A DNA stretch of 64,000 bases from Diaporthe sp. PMI_573 (taxonomy: Eukaryota; Ascomycota; Sordariomycetes; Diaporthales; Diaporthaceae). Shown in pieces: positions 22,025 through 32,801 of this stretch (positions are counted from its first letter, which is position 1; each line of letters opens with the position of its first letter). The notes beneath the pieces were generated by a model. The model was not told the origin of the DNA. It saw only the letters and a list, made by a program, of their open reading frames with translations, and searched no databases. The position numbers were made by a program, and so were the translations under genes. The stretch covers positions 62,001-126,000 of the forward strand of contig JAJTUP010000021.1 of assembly GCA_021399435.1 (NCBI GenBank), read 5' to 3'.

Positions 22025-22573
22025 TCAAGCCAGGGGCCGGTAGCGGTGAGGCTCGGGCAGAAAGCGGTGGGCCTGGGGACTGGTTGCCAGCAGGTATGGC
22101 CGACCCTGGTGGATCTGCTGGTGTTCCCGCGAGAGCCCGGGGACGGCATGGAGATGACACTGGTCGGTGGTCTTGCCGTTCTCTCCATCGCAGTCGCCAG
22201 TGTGGTCGCTGGGCGAGGACGGCACCGCGCCCTCGCCCTCGACCAACCCCTGGACCTTCTCATACAGCTGCCAGCCCAACTCATCCAAGTCCCGTTCAGG
22301 CACCAACGGCATCGAGCGAACCTCGAAGGGGACGCCGCAGTGCTGCTCCGTCCCCAGCTCCTGCCCAGATACCACGCTGACGGTGCACCTGCCGCCCGTG
22401 ACCTGGACGCTGCCGTGCCCCTCGTCGATCATCTTTGGCCTGCGGCGGAACGTCTTGTTGACGGGCCTCGCATTCGTCTCGCAGCAGTGGTGCCTCACGG
22501 TGGCCGGGATGATGCACAGCCTCTTTTCCGGGGACGTTCCTGCCCTCCAGGAACCTGAAGTCGCAGTGGGCAT
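22025..22573 (-). CDS. Uncharacterised ORF, 182 codons, possibly part of a frameshifted gene
   Basis: A cysteine-containing frame with GGRCTVSVVSGQELGTEQHC near the middle and an ERDLDELGWQLYEKVQGLVE helix after it. A second minus frame overlapping at 22673-22296 also looks protein-like at its start (AHCDFRFLEGRNVPGK), suggesting a frameshift near 22520 in one original gene. No family is recognised, and no clear signal peptide or start can be assigned. The stretch 22574-22890 has no other candidate. Confidence 0.2.
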   Translation of the reverse strand: MPTATSGSWRAGTSPEKRLCIIPATVRHHCCETNARPVNKTFRRRPKMIDEGHGSVQVTGGRCTVSVVSGQELGTEQHCGVPFEVRSMPLVPERDLDELGWQLYEKVQGLVEGEGAVPSSPSDHTGDCDGENGKTTDQCHLHAVPGLSREHQQIHQGRPYLLATSPQAHRFLPEPHRYRPLA

Positions 22574-22951
22574 CTTGGGACAGGCTGTTCATGTAACCAT
22601 CCTGCTGATTTCCATTGGACAAATAACATTTTACCGATTCTTTGCTTTTTCCGGTGGCTCCTACTCCACGCACTGCTACTCCCGATCAGTCCGGCGCTGT
22701 TGAGAACGCCACTATATGCCATTCTGATGAGGATGCCCCCTTGGCATAAACATCCCTCCATGACAGCAAGCCACTCGACGAACCGCTCAGCTGAGGGTGC
22801 CAAGGAGAGATTGGACGGTTCACGAACCAATCCAAAGCCGTGCCAGGTGTGTCAAGTTCTCCTGAGAGGGGCAGTGCTGGACCCTGCTTGGGCGACCGTT
22901 CAAGATCGATGTGGAATAGGCTCCTTGAGAGCCTGTCTGTGAGAGCTTCTC

Positions 22952-23401
22952 ATGTATATTTCCAAAGACGAATTCCCTCAAGTAAAGTCTGGGATCAAGC
23001 AACGCCTCTGTCAAAAAAATGAATTGCTACAGAGAATGGGATCCTCGAGAGCTGATTATACATCACAGAGGCTGTACTTGAGCAAATTGGCAACAAAATT
23101 CCAGATCATCATCCTGTTAGCTCTAGAAGGACACTATATGAGAAACGAGATACTCAGCAAAGAGCCGAATCTTAAGTTGGCAACGAGAATGGTGAAACTA
23201 AATGAGACTTTTGCCAATATCTTCTGGCAGAAGGGTTATAAGCGTGCTTTTGGCCCGGAACAGGAGGACGAAGGCGAAAGCTTGCTTGGCCGCAATATCG
23301 ATGACTTCTACCTCAAAGTTCCTCTGCAGAAGTACCGCAAGCTTTCCTATATAATTAAAGTTAATAAAGACTACTGTCCTGAGCCGAAATTGTCAGAATA
23401 A
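22952..23401 (+). pseudogene. Dynamin-family (Vps1/Mx-like) middle-domain fragment
   Basis: 149 codons resembling the stalk region of fungal dynamin-like GTPases: ELLQRMGSSRADYTSQRLYL, YLSKLATKFQ, LATRMVKLNETFANIFWQKG. The sequence between them has the spacing I remember for these proteins. The GTPase domain (G1-G4 motifs) is absent upstream and the GTPase effector domain is absent downstream. Upstream a TGA (from CGA by one C->T step) interrupts what looks like the continuing frame. It is a truncated relic, not a functional GTPase. The following 600 bp (23402-24011) show no gene. Confidence 0.6.
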
Positions 23402-24011
23402 TTAATAATTAACCATATTAAGTATATATACGAGTAAAATCGGGGTCCTGAGCTTGGAACAGTAAGTATGTATGGCCTGAAGGTTGATGTCTGATAAACT
23501 CAAACTTTCTTAGTTTGGAGGAATAATCCTCTCAATGCCTGTATTCCCTCCGTGGCCCAGTTGTCCAAAGAACTCTCAGAGAATCCGTGTCGGTTGACCA
23601 ATAAAAGCCATATTTGTGGCCATTATCCAGCAAACTGTTGAATAACCCGGCCTCGATTCGGCTCACACTGTATCCTATAGGTATCTCAATAATTTTTATG
23701 TACACTAGTTACTGTGTTTATTGAGGTGATTCATCTGCTCGATTACCGCATGCATGACTTCGAGCCGGGTCGTCTTTTCTGGCAGTGTCAGCGATTCCCT
23801 TCGCATTTTTATTTCTTGCGTTCTATTGACGGCGCCGATAAATGCCCTGCACGGTCTCTTGTACTATTTATATAGTGCCCGTCTTCCAGTGACCTGGGGA
23901 GAATCCGTGCGGCCTCGTATCTGGTTGTTATCACACTGACAGTAGGTATCGATTGATTTAACTCCCGAAACTTGACCTCGCACATGAAGTGTCAAGGCTG
24001 GAAAGGTCCCA

Positions 24012-25165
24012 CTACGGTACAATAGTCGATGAACCTGTCAAATCCGCGCCTTTCCAAGAGTCATACATGATCGGCCATTTCACACCCCTGTCATCGACCT
24101 TTGCCACGCCATCCTCCACCACTGCCCCTGCCCAGACCTCATACCCGGCCTCAGGGTCTTCTGTGGCCTCCAGCACGTTTGGACTGAATGAAATCAATAT
24201 CTTGCCCATGGCAGTTGTTTCATCATCGCCCGCACTTCCGTTCCTCGTGTACAGGACCGTGTCGATGCTGTACGCGGGTACTCCAAGCTCACCGGCCAGA
24301 ACGTCCTTGATCTGTTGAATCCTGTCAGCGTATAGGGCCACTGTGCTGTAGTCGCCCCCAATGTCCCCCCCCCCCCGTCGCTTGGCATCGAGGTCCTGGT
24401 CCGGCTGAAGACAATCGCTTTCAACCGCGACCCGCTGGACCCCGTAAAGCAGCCCGATGGGAGCATCGGGACACCAACCCACGAGGCCCTATCTGATGAC
24501 TGCGCTCGCAGATGGTCCAAAACCTCTTTCGTGAATGGTCCGTCGTTTGTGTGGTGGAAGAGGCGCTCCCAGTGGTGGGTCTAATGCCGGCATCCAGTTG
24601 TCAGTCCGACTAAATGAACATGGGACCTATGCCAAGGAGGGGAGGACTGGGTCCGACTTGCGACATATATACCACAGTCACACGCCAACACGACCGATGT
24701 GCAGCCTGTGAGGTTTCCCACTGTTGCGGTGAAGTTGTCACCCACCCACGGAAGGTACATCGACGTTGAATTGTAGTTCTTCTCCTCGGAGCCGATCGGC
24801 AGGGTGTAATTCCGGGTCCGCAACACGCGTTCCGCCCATTCATCTAGGCCACCTTGTGCTGGGCGATCTAGTCCCTCTATCCGCTCAGAAGGTGGCTCGC
24901 GAACCGATCCGGCGGAACGAGATGCCTCTGCCGATGATCTATGGAGCACAGCAGGGCGAAAGACTCTGTCGGGGCCAGGAGCGAAACATTCCGGCCAACA
25001 CACCCAATCACCTTTGCAAGCACACACGGCGGTCCTGTCGTTTGAGGCTGATCGGTATTGCGTGAGGTGATCATCATCGTTCGCAGGACCCAGACCACCA
25101 GCCCTGAGGCATCGGGCGCACGACGCCAGCGCCAGAGAGAGGATGAACTTGCCGTCGGCTAACAT
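24012..25165 (-). pseudogene. Decayed secreted-protein gene, frameshifted
   Basis: It starts with a convincing signal peptide (MLADGKFILSLALASCARC) at 25165. Protein-like blocks then switch frame: GPPCVLAKVIGCVGRNVSL (about 25030), WVGDNFTATVGNLTGCTSVV (about 24720), a block with THHWERLFHH (about 24550), and a C-terminal part with YADRIQQIKDVLAGELGVPA and GKILISF (24482-24012). N-x-T/S glycosylation sites occur. I recall similar uncharacterised secreted fungal proteins with the 'DxxxLxGCT' and 'RIxQIK' blocks. At least two frame changes are needed, one close to a run of C's at about 24366. Function unknown. Confidence 0.5.
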
Positions 25166-26609
25166 GGCGAACTCTATCTATCGTGACGCAAGTGGGCAGG
25201 CATATACTTGTCGCAGCGGGGCCTGTAGCCGATGGGGTCTGTTGGGTGCTCGCGCTCATGTGGCATTCGTCCCCCCTGATATAGCACGACTCTCCTCCAA
25301 CTATGGCAACGCGTCTTTGCCGGGTTTGAAAAAGTCTACTGGATTATCCCTGGGGCCGGAAAGCAAATCGCCGGCGTCCGAATCGATCCAGCTGTCGTGT
25401 GCCGTCCATCGCTGCAAGTTGCACTGATTCCAGGCTGTTGGCCGAGGAGACACGCTAGGACGGGAATCTCCACATCACCCGGTCGGTGCGACGGCGCGGC
25501 CTGTAGAGTCTCAGCATCAGTCCTCAACATCGAGATCTTTCCCATCCATTGCCTGAGGTATCTTGCTTTTGTTTCCGAGTAGCCCCTGCCTCGCGCCCCT
25601 CGCCCCCAACCACTCATCAGGCATTGGAAACGGCGACACCCACCTCCGCTACGTGCAACAAGGGATGTGCTACAATGCTTCCCAACTCAACATCTACGGA
25701 TGGTGTACAACGTTTTGCATAACCACAAAGAGCTTGAGCTCCCTCGCCCGGTCAAGCAGCAGGTCCACGTACAATCAACAAGTGTTTGGACCTGTCAAGC
25801 GGTGGTGAAACAGCTCGGTGGCAAACTTGGTGTGCTGTCTCACGGGACTGGCACCTGTTTGCATCGAGTGACCCGAGGAGACTGGATGTTGTTGCACGGC
25901 CTCGCTTACGGTGGCCAGTCAAGGTGAATGTTTGTCCTGGGTAGCGGCGCCGTGCCTGGACCGGATTGACCCCCGCATGTAGACCACGGGTCCTGGCCAA
26001 CCCGGTCGGCCACTGGTCATCCATGATGGCAGGCCCACGGGGTGCTGTGACGCGTAGCGCGACTTGATACCCATGCCCACCTATACAGGCAGCAGCCGCA
26101 CCCCGCAATCTTCCCTCTTCCCTCCCGAGGTCTCCCTTTCCGCGACACGGCCCTCGTTCTCTTCACCGACTTGCACACCGTCGTCGTTCATACCACATTA
26201 CTGGTTCCTATCCTCGCCAATCCTCCTCACCCTTGACCGCCACGGCGTTGTGCGATTCGCCCCGGCTAGGAAGCGGACGATAGCGTGGTTGTGCTAGTCC
26301 TTGGCCCACTCCCATGTCTGTGTGTGCCAGCCGCCAGCACACCGGCCGGGAACGTGCTCACTTGCCGAGGAGTACGCAGTTCAGCAAGTGAAGGCACCAC
26401 CTGCACTTACGAGCCCTCGAAATACGTCACATCCGCTCTGTGACCATCACCGTCGAGCAACTTAACCTCCAATCTCCATGACCGCAACAGAGATCCGCGT
26501 ACAGGCACCCGATTCGAGAGAAAGCGCGCCAGGGAGGATATCCCAAACAGCGTAGGAGATCCGTTCCGAACCTGAGGCGGTATCCTCGGATGCTTGCTGA
26601 CGGGTGTAG
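25166..26609. other. GC-moderate DNA without a supported gene
   Basis: Open frames here (for example 25752-26108 -, 25336-25617 -) are proline/arginine-rich and look like chance frames in GC-rich DNA. No splice structure or known motif is seen. It is probably decayed gene material like its flanks. Confidence 0.35.
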
Positions 26610-27269
26610 ATGTCCAGGATGGGCGGAATCATCGACAAAAAGGAGGTCTCGGCTGGCGTCGAGACTCATCACGGATGGAAGACCTACCTTTCGACAGAGG
26701 AGCAAGAGAGCGTCCTACTGGAGGCTCGCCTGATCGAACAGGGCCATCAGCCTGGGTGCCACCGCAGGAGAGAAGGCAGTGCCCTTTTCTGGGCTTCCTC
26801 CTCGGGGTATGGTGTCCGATGCAAGCTTGCCGAGCTTTTGGCCGCCCTGGAAAGCGGCGCGGATCCAAACGCGGAGCAGAGCGAGGTGGTGCTTCACCTA
26901 CGAAGTGGGCGCCCACTAGATCTATGCCTGGACGACTCGAAGGCAGACCTAGCTGGAGAATCACTCCTGAACAACATCCCCGTGATCCAGATGCTTCTGG
27001 ATTACGGTGCCGACCCGAGATTAGATCCGTTGCCGCCACTCAAAGGTGTGCCCGCATGTCCACTCGAGCCTGTGGAGGAGGCTCGACGGTCGGCGCAGTG
27101 GGGCGAGGGCTCGATGAAGGCTTACTTCAGTGATGCGTATCGACTCATGAGAAGGGCCGCCGATGCACTCGACAGACTCGAGAGCTCACCGGGCTCCGAA
27201 AAGGTTACACGTGACACTGATGACCCGCCCGGCAAAAACTGCTCTAGCGAGGGCCCCACGCAGGCTTGA
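26610..27269 (+). CDS. Small ankyrin-like protein, 219 residues
   Basis: The segment KLAELLAALESGADPNAE followed ~40 residues later by NIPVIQMLLDYGADPR gives two ankyrin-type helix-turn-helix ends (LLxxGADPN). They are separated by an atypical segment, so at least two degenerate ankyrin repeats lie at about residues 70-135. The C-terminus is Ser/Gly/Asp-rich and ends before a low-complexity stretch. Two ATGs open the frame (MSRMGG); the second, at 26619, is equally good. No signal peptide. It may be a fragment of a larger ankyrin protein, because surrounding genes are decayed. Confidence 0.45.
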   Translation: MSRMGGIIDKKEVSAGVETHHGWKTYLSTEEQESVLLEARLIEQGHQPGCHRRREGSALFWASSSGYGVRCKLAELLAALESGADPNAEQSEVVLHLRSGRPLDLCLDDSKADLAGESLLNNIPVIQMLLDYGADPRLDPLPPLKGVPACPLEPVEEARRSAQWGEGSMKAYFSDAYRLMRRAADALDRLESSPGSEKVTRDTDDPPGKNCSSEGPTQA

Positions 27270-29158
27270 CGACTGCGGTTTGGCACCGACACTGTCAACC
27301 AATCCCTGGATGACGTGTGGTTTATCCCGGCTACCATCCTGCACATCAGCGCCGACCACGAGCGACGTTATCGTTACCCCTCCCCCCCCCGGGGGCCGCC
27401 CTTCTTGTTCATCCGTCATGGGATTTTTGCTAATCCTGGGGCTTGTCGTCGGTTCTGTGTGACCTGGGTAGTTTGTTAAGTAGCAGAATGAAATTACCAT
27501 CAACTCGTTGCGGAGCTCGAAGGTAGCCCGGCTTGAAGTGGCTTAACAGGAATAACCACTTATGGCGCAGGCAGATCTCGGTAGCCGTGGTCATGACTTC
27601 CCGCAATGCGTGCCCTCGCCCGCATGCCCACGACAATACAGCAGCCAGCACTGTGGTTGGCTAAACACCCACCAGACGTTGAACTCGGGCAATACATGTC
27701 CTGACGTAATACGATTTCACCTTGTGTCCTGCCCCGAGAGACCCGCCGCCGCACCCAGCAGACTTGTAGCCGGGCTCAGAGACCTGCCCGGCCGCAACAG
27801 CCACAGGTAGCACGGCGCGGTCTGTCCTATCAGCATTGAGTTTTGAATCATCACTGTCTGATAGGCAGAACGTGAGCCACACTGAATGGCGACCATGAGG
27901 AACCATCCACCCCCCCGCCCCCCCCTTGGCATCGTCTGTTGCTGTCGTATGTAAATATGACTGTGTTCTGTTGGCATTGGCGGATACGCCCCACATATGG
28001 GCCCCGCCGTGTCGTGTGCGCTTGACGAGTCTCGTGGAAGCGTGTTGTCCCGGAAGACGTTTTTGGCAAGGGTTTCATTGTGCGGATAACCCTTACCGCC
28101 AGCCCACTAGATAGGCATTATGTCGTCCAGGCATACATTACGTCGCTGGGGTATCTCAGAGGTAGTTGCCTTTTTTCGGTTTGCTCGTCCCCCCTTGCGG
28201 GCGATCCGTCGCCAATGCACGTGCTCTCCCTATGCAGCCAATCAACGTTGGGCCTTTTCCTGATAAGGCAAGTGGGTCGTGATCAACGGCGCTTATTTGG
28301 ACGACATGTCACGCTCCTGTCACGCTCTTTGGTCCCTATGCATGGGTCACCTGGCCTTTCACCCTAATTGCCTCCTCGGCGGCGCGAATATGTTCAGACG
28401 GTGAGCCAGCAGGGCCACACCTCTGTGTTTAACATGCTGGCATTAATGCGCGGCCGTTGTGATATTTAGAGTTCCATATCACACCGTGACGCCAGCCAGA
28501 CTCCCATCCCATCCATGGTCGGTCCGTACACAGTCGGTCCGCCCATGGCCATTGTGGCCTGGTCCCTCAAATTGAAAGTCCTCGCTGGGACGCCCATGCG
28601 GCGGACTCGAACATCTGCGCCGCAAAATACATTGGGTCGGCCCACGGCGCTGTGTGGTAGCCCCCATGCCCTTATAGCCCCTGCTCCCCTATCTGATTTA
28701 TACAATAAATTATTAATGAGAATATGCCGGGTGTCTCAGAAACGGGTGGACTGATCGCGAAATACTATTGCCTTGTCACGGTGAAACACCGTCGGCGTGC
28801 GCCTCCACGGCAGGTCGAATGAGTGCCCTGGGGCGCGCGACGACGCAACGACCCGTGACAAGCGGCGGCCACAACCCCGTGAACAAAAAAGGAACACGGA
28901 ATATGGACGTTGACGCACGGAGTTATGGCACCGCGCAGGCTACGCGAAAATGCCATTAAAACTAGTAATTCAAGTCGATGGCGACGCGGGTTAGATTGTA
29001 CGCAAACCTGGTGACGTACTCAAACTTATGCGGGCATAGGAACAGAGTGGAATATCGTGAAATGGATCTACAGAGCCAAAAATGAACATACCAGTGAGGT
29101 GCTGACAAGAGGCAAACCACCCAGATGCGGATAACGAAAGACGGACTCGCATGTACCC
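27270..29158. other. Gene-free region with homopolymer runs
   Basis: Only short, composition-driven frames. Runs of C/G occur near 27380-27400 and 27908-27926. No transposon motif or RNA gene is recognised. Composition shifts to AT-rich near 28950. Confidence 0.4.
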
Positions 29159-29268
29159 TGTTGAACGAAATAGCCGCTACACTAGAAATAACCACTAAAA
29201 GCAACATGCTGCACTTGGCAGCTACTCCAGAGAGCTTATATTTAGGTGTCAACGTCACCTGTTCTATA
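29159..29268 (-). repeat. 110-bp mobile repeat, copy 1, with 5-bp target duplication
   Basis: The reverse complement matches 44636-44745 and 58563-58672 over exactly 110 bp, almost without change. This copy is flanked by perfect TACCC direct repeats (29154-29158 and 29269-29273). It runs TGTTGAAC...TTCTATA on the plus strand. Size and 5-bp duplication suit a very short solo LTR or a miniature element. Confidence 0.75.
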
Positions 29269-30861
29269 TACCCAAATATTCATCCCTCGAGTTGACCTGC
29301 CCCTGAGTCTGGAATAGTTGTGAGGTCAGAGTTTGACTACGCTCACGGTGAGAGGGTGTGAACCTAAGATGAGCTTTCCTGAGCGAGGCTTAGCTCGGTT
29401 AAACTTGCCCGGCACACCCTGTATCAGGACATGCCAGCAGCCCGGATCCTGAGACCATTCAACTAGACTATAGGCTAGATAACTAAGCCGAGGATTGAGT
29501 CAGCCTATATATATTACTTACAATAATTATAATAATATCTATGATACTGTTAGCGTTACTGCATTTATAATTGGTTTATCAGCCATGCTATACTGGCAGC
29601 CTTATAGGTCCTAACTAGTACCTAGTTGCCAAGCTTTACGGTTTTTTTCCCTACTGCTAGATAATAATTAGGTAGTTATATATACTATATTTACGCTATT
29701 ATACCGAGGTTATATTTAAGGCTAGCATGATTTCCTGAGGGGGTTAGAAAGTAGAATAATGTGAATAATTGTTTTATGCCAGTATGCTTATACCTAAGAT
29801 ACTAGTATGTGGCGCTTGTCGTGTAGTGACTGGTCTTGGGTGAGGATGGTTGACTAGTTACCTGGCTAGAGAAAAAGTTGTTGGTAGTAGTTACAAAACC
29901 ATATCTGGGGGATGCTGACCAGTATCTATAGCATGATTAGTCCTAACAGGAGAGCGATGACTATTTAGCGGCTGTCTGGGGCAGCCTTGGGAGGGGAGTG
30001 ACCAGTTTTCTAATAGGATAGCCATGACTGGTTAGCAGGTAGATACAGCAGCCTTAGGGGGGGTATAACTGGTACCAACTCTAACAGAGATAACTAGTCG
30101 CAGGGGTATAACTGGTTCTAACTCTAATAGTAATGACTGGTTGTATAGATGTAACTAGTACTAATATCTACAGTAATAACTGGTCGCATAGTTAACTGGT
30201 TCTAACTCTAGGAGCGATGACTGGTTATAAGGTATAGAGCAGGTAGCCTGGGGAGCGATAACCAGTCTTTAAGCATAACCCGTGAGTGGTCACATTACGG
30301 CCGCCTATAACTGGTTACAATAGATAGGTTAGGTCACTCCTTTTCCTTATTACGACGTTAGAGTCTATAGTTAAAACACTATTAGATTTACTCACAAGCT
30401 ACCTCAACTATCTATTAAACTAACAGCGCCTTATATTACTTATCAACGTCTTACAATTAGCCAGCCCCTAACTAGTTATTTTTTCTAAAATATTTAACTC
30501 TATAGCTTTTATATAACTATAATATAAACTATTTATAATTAAAGGTAAGATAATCTAACATTATTTAATTTACTTATAAGCTGCCTAAACTACTTGTCAA
30601 CTTTAGAAATATTACCTAAAATCAGCTCTTTAGGTTATTCTATCAATATCTTATAATCTTATCCTAGCTACTATACAAGTAAAATATTATATACCTTTAA
30701 AAATTCAACTCTTAATATTTCTTATAACTGTTTTAATATATAGTAATTGCCTCAGCCTAGCTTATCAGCATTTCTTTTATATTTAATACACTACTTCTAA
30801 ATAAGCAAACACTTATAGGCTCCAGGATTCTAAGACAGTTATGCTATAAAAATATACTTAC
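29269..30861. other. AT-rich RIP-like DNA
   Basis: Stop codons in every frame and strong TA enrichment. A motif array occupies 29800-30340 (listed separately). From about 30340 to 30860 there is no readable coding remnant. Confidence 0.5.
29800..30340. repeat. Degenerate array of TRACTGGT-type units
   Basis: The core TAACTGGT/TGACTGGT and its variants (GACTAGT, AACTAGT, ACCAGT) recur more than a dozen times at irregular 15-60 bp spacing. Longer shared stretches such as ACTGGTTCTAACTCTA occur at least twice (30113-30128 and 30198-30213). It looks like an old minisatellite with transition damage. Confidence 0.5.
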
Positions 30862-31187
30862 TGTTATACTAAAAACGGGTCACCAAATAAGCATAGGCGG
30901 GCATTCTGCTAGACCCTTAAAGCAAGAAGCAGATAGAGGGCTCTAACGCGAGGAAAGAAACAGGAGAGAGAAAAATAAAAAAGAGCCAGAAGGACATAAA
31001 GGCTATAGCCGCCGGTAGAATGATTCTAATCAGACAAAGTTACACGTAAAAATTATGGTAAAAAGATTAAATTAGATTGTTGCCTCCACTCTCGAGAGTG
31101 GCGGAAGCTTGCCCGTACTTATAGTACTGGTGGTAAGAAAGAAAAGTTATCGCGCTAAGCTATGCTAAAATACTATACCCTGTAACA
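30862..31187 (-). mobile_element. Solo LTR (same family as the LTR at 61094-61424)
   Basis: A 326-bp sequence, TGTTATAC...CTGTAACA on the plus strand, is homologous along its length to 61094-61424, including CTCGAGAG followed by TACTTATAGTAC. On the minus strand it begins TGTTACAGGG, a common fungal LTR start. There is no polypurine tract beside it and no primer-binding site, so it is taken as a solo LTR. No clean 5-bp duplication remains. Confidence 0.7.
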
Positions 31188-31472
31188 ATACTAACACTAA
31201 TATTAACTATTTATATTTGTTTAAGTTCCTCTATTTAGCTAGAAACTACAGTTAGTATCCTAGAAGGACAAGATACAATTAAAAAGAAAACAGTAATTTT
31301 TGCTATATAGAATTTTTTACAGTAACTTTACAATCTTCTACAAACCTATCTATAATTAAAAGCCGCTATTCTACACTAAAAGCCGTAGCATTAAGCTATA
31401 TTTAGTCTGTTTATACTAATACTATTAATAAGCTATCAGCCTATTAAGATTAAAGCTATTATAGGCTACAAG

Positions 31473-31606
31473 TCTCTCTTAGATATAAGGGTAAAAGACT
31501 TATAATTATATATTTTTAACTAATTTATATTTAACTATATCCCTCCTGGGTATGAGGGTAAAAGACCTATAATTGTGTGTTTTTAACTGATTTGTATTTA
31601 ATTGTG
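31473..31606. repeat. 67-bp tandem duplication differing only by transitions
   Basis: Two adjacent 67-bp copies (31473-31539, 31540-31606). Every difference I can align is C/T or G/A, and the left copy is almost always the A/T version (for example ATTATATA against ATTGTGTG). This is what RIP does to duplicated DNA. Confidence 0.8.
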
Positions 31607-31732
31607 TGATATTTCTGCAACGAGGTTTTGAATGTTAAATCTTGTCAAAGAAACGCTTTCTATCCTCGGCTGCCCTCTTTCCTCTCTTTGACTTGTTGTT
31701 TTTAATTGTTGTTTTGAGAGCAATGAGCTGGT

Positions 31733-32801
31733 CTATTGTTCAGAATAGTCCTCAAACTTCTCCAAGGTGGCAATGAATACGTCGATCTGTTTGGTTATGC
31801 GAGGTCCCTTCGGTAAGATCTGGTACTGTTGACTTTTGCTACTTAAGCTGACCTCTATGTAGTCGTCGCGCTCCTTCGCCTTCGCAAACGATGTCCTTGC
31901 ATCGGCACGGACTTGCTCGTTGTAGTCAAAGTCCATTTCTGTGGCTGTTCGTGGTGAGATAGCAATCTTTGAATTTCGTGGCCTTAACTAACGAGGAATC
32001 AATCTAACATTATAGGCAGAGCTGTCAGGTCCACGCATCCAGAGTAGGTAGATCGAGCCAGAACTGATCCTCGACGACCCATGCTAACACAGCTGAATAC
32101 TGTGCGCAGCAATGGAATGTGGTTGTCTTACCTGGTCAGTGAGCATTTCCATCTTCCCCTGTCGCGTACCAAGTAACCACTGACTCCTCTGCGCCGTGAA
32201 AGCAGTCTGTTCCAACCGCAGCTGTGAACTCGCTCAGTGGGTCAGTTGGCTTGGATATTTCAAGTCGCATTTTGAGTGTATTCATGCTAATATCCGAAGA
32301 TTCAAGGGTCTCAGACGTGTGCACTGGTTCAAGCTTGACTGGTAAGCTGACTGCGACCTGCTTCCCTCGTGTTGATTCTATGTAATAACTAACTGTCAAA
32401 GGCAGTCGTCTCGGCTTCGGTGGGTTGGTCGGCCCGGGCATTCTCTCCAGAAGACGGACGTCTAACAAAAACAACAAGCGCGGCAGGCTGAATGATTGCT
32501 TTCGTGTGGTCTTGGTAGGTCCAGTCTCTCAGTGCCAACGGGGATCTTCATCCCTTGCTAATTGACAAAGCAACGCAGCGGAACAAGGTCGTGGTGGGTG
32601 AGGTCTTTCTCCACAGCACATTTCAGCATACTTGCATTGACGCTGACATCCCAGTCGCTCGGTTTCGCCAGATGGGTGTGTTTGGTAGGCAGTGCCGTAC
32701 CCGGAGTTCGGTTTGCACATGATACTTGCTAACACCGCAAAGCAGAGCAGAGCCAGAACCTGTGCGTGTCCCACGAGAGTACGGTATCTGGAAACGCCCA
32801 A
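31733..32801 (-). CDS. Possible multi-exon gene, unknown product
   Basis: Three protein-like minus-strand stretches. 32801-32529 begins with a signal-anchor-like LVGHAQVLALLCFAVLASIM and has a Cys-rich part. 32477-32136 contains VSYYIESTRGKQVAVSLPVK. 31936-31733 is charged and contains MDFDYNEQVRADARTSFAKA. The first two share a frame separated by one TGA at 32531-32529. A donor-like GTAAGA near 32129 could splice to the third. I could not find a splice pattern joining all three without a stop, so the gene is either mis-read or damaged. No family is recognised. Confidence 0.3.

Noticed and set aside
24360..24380. CRISPR or short tandem repeat at C-runs (24366, 27385, 34356)
   Set aside because: These are homopolymer tracts only. 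There is no repeat-spacer structure, and CRISPR arrays are not expected in a fungal nuclear genome.
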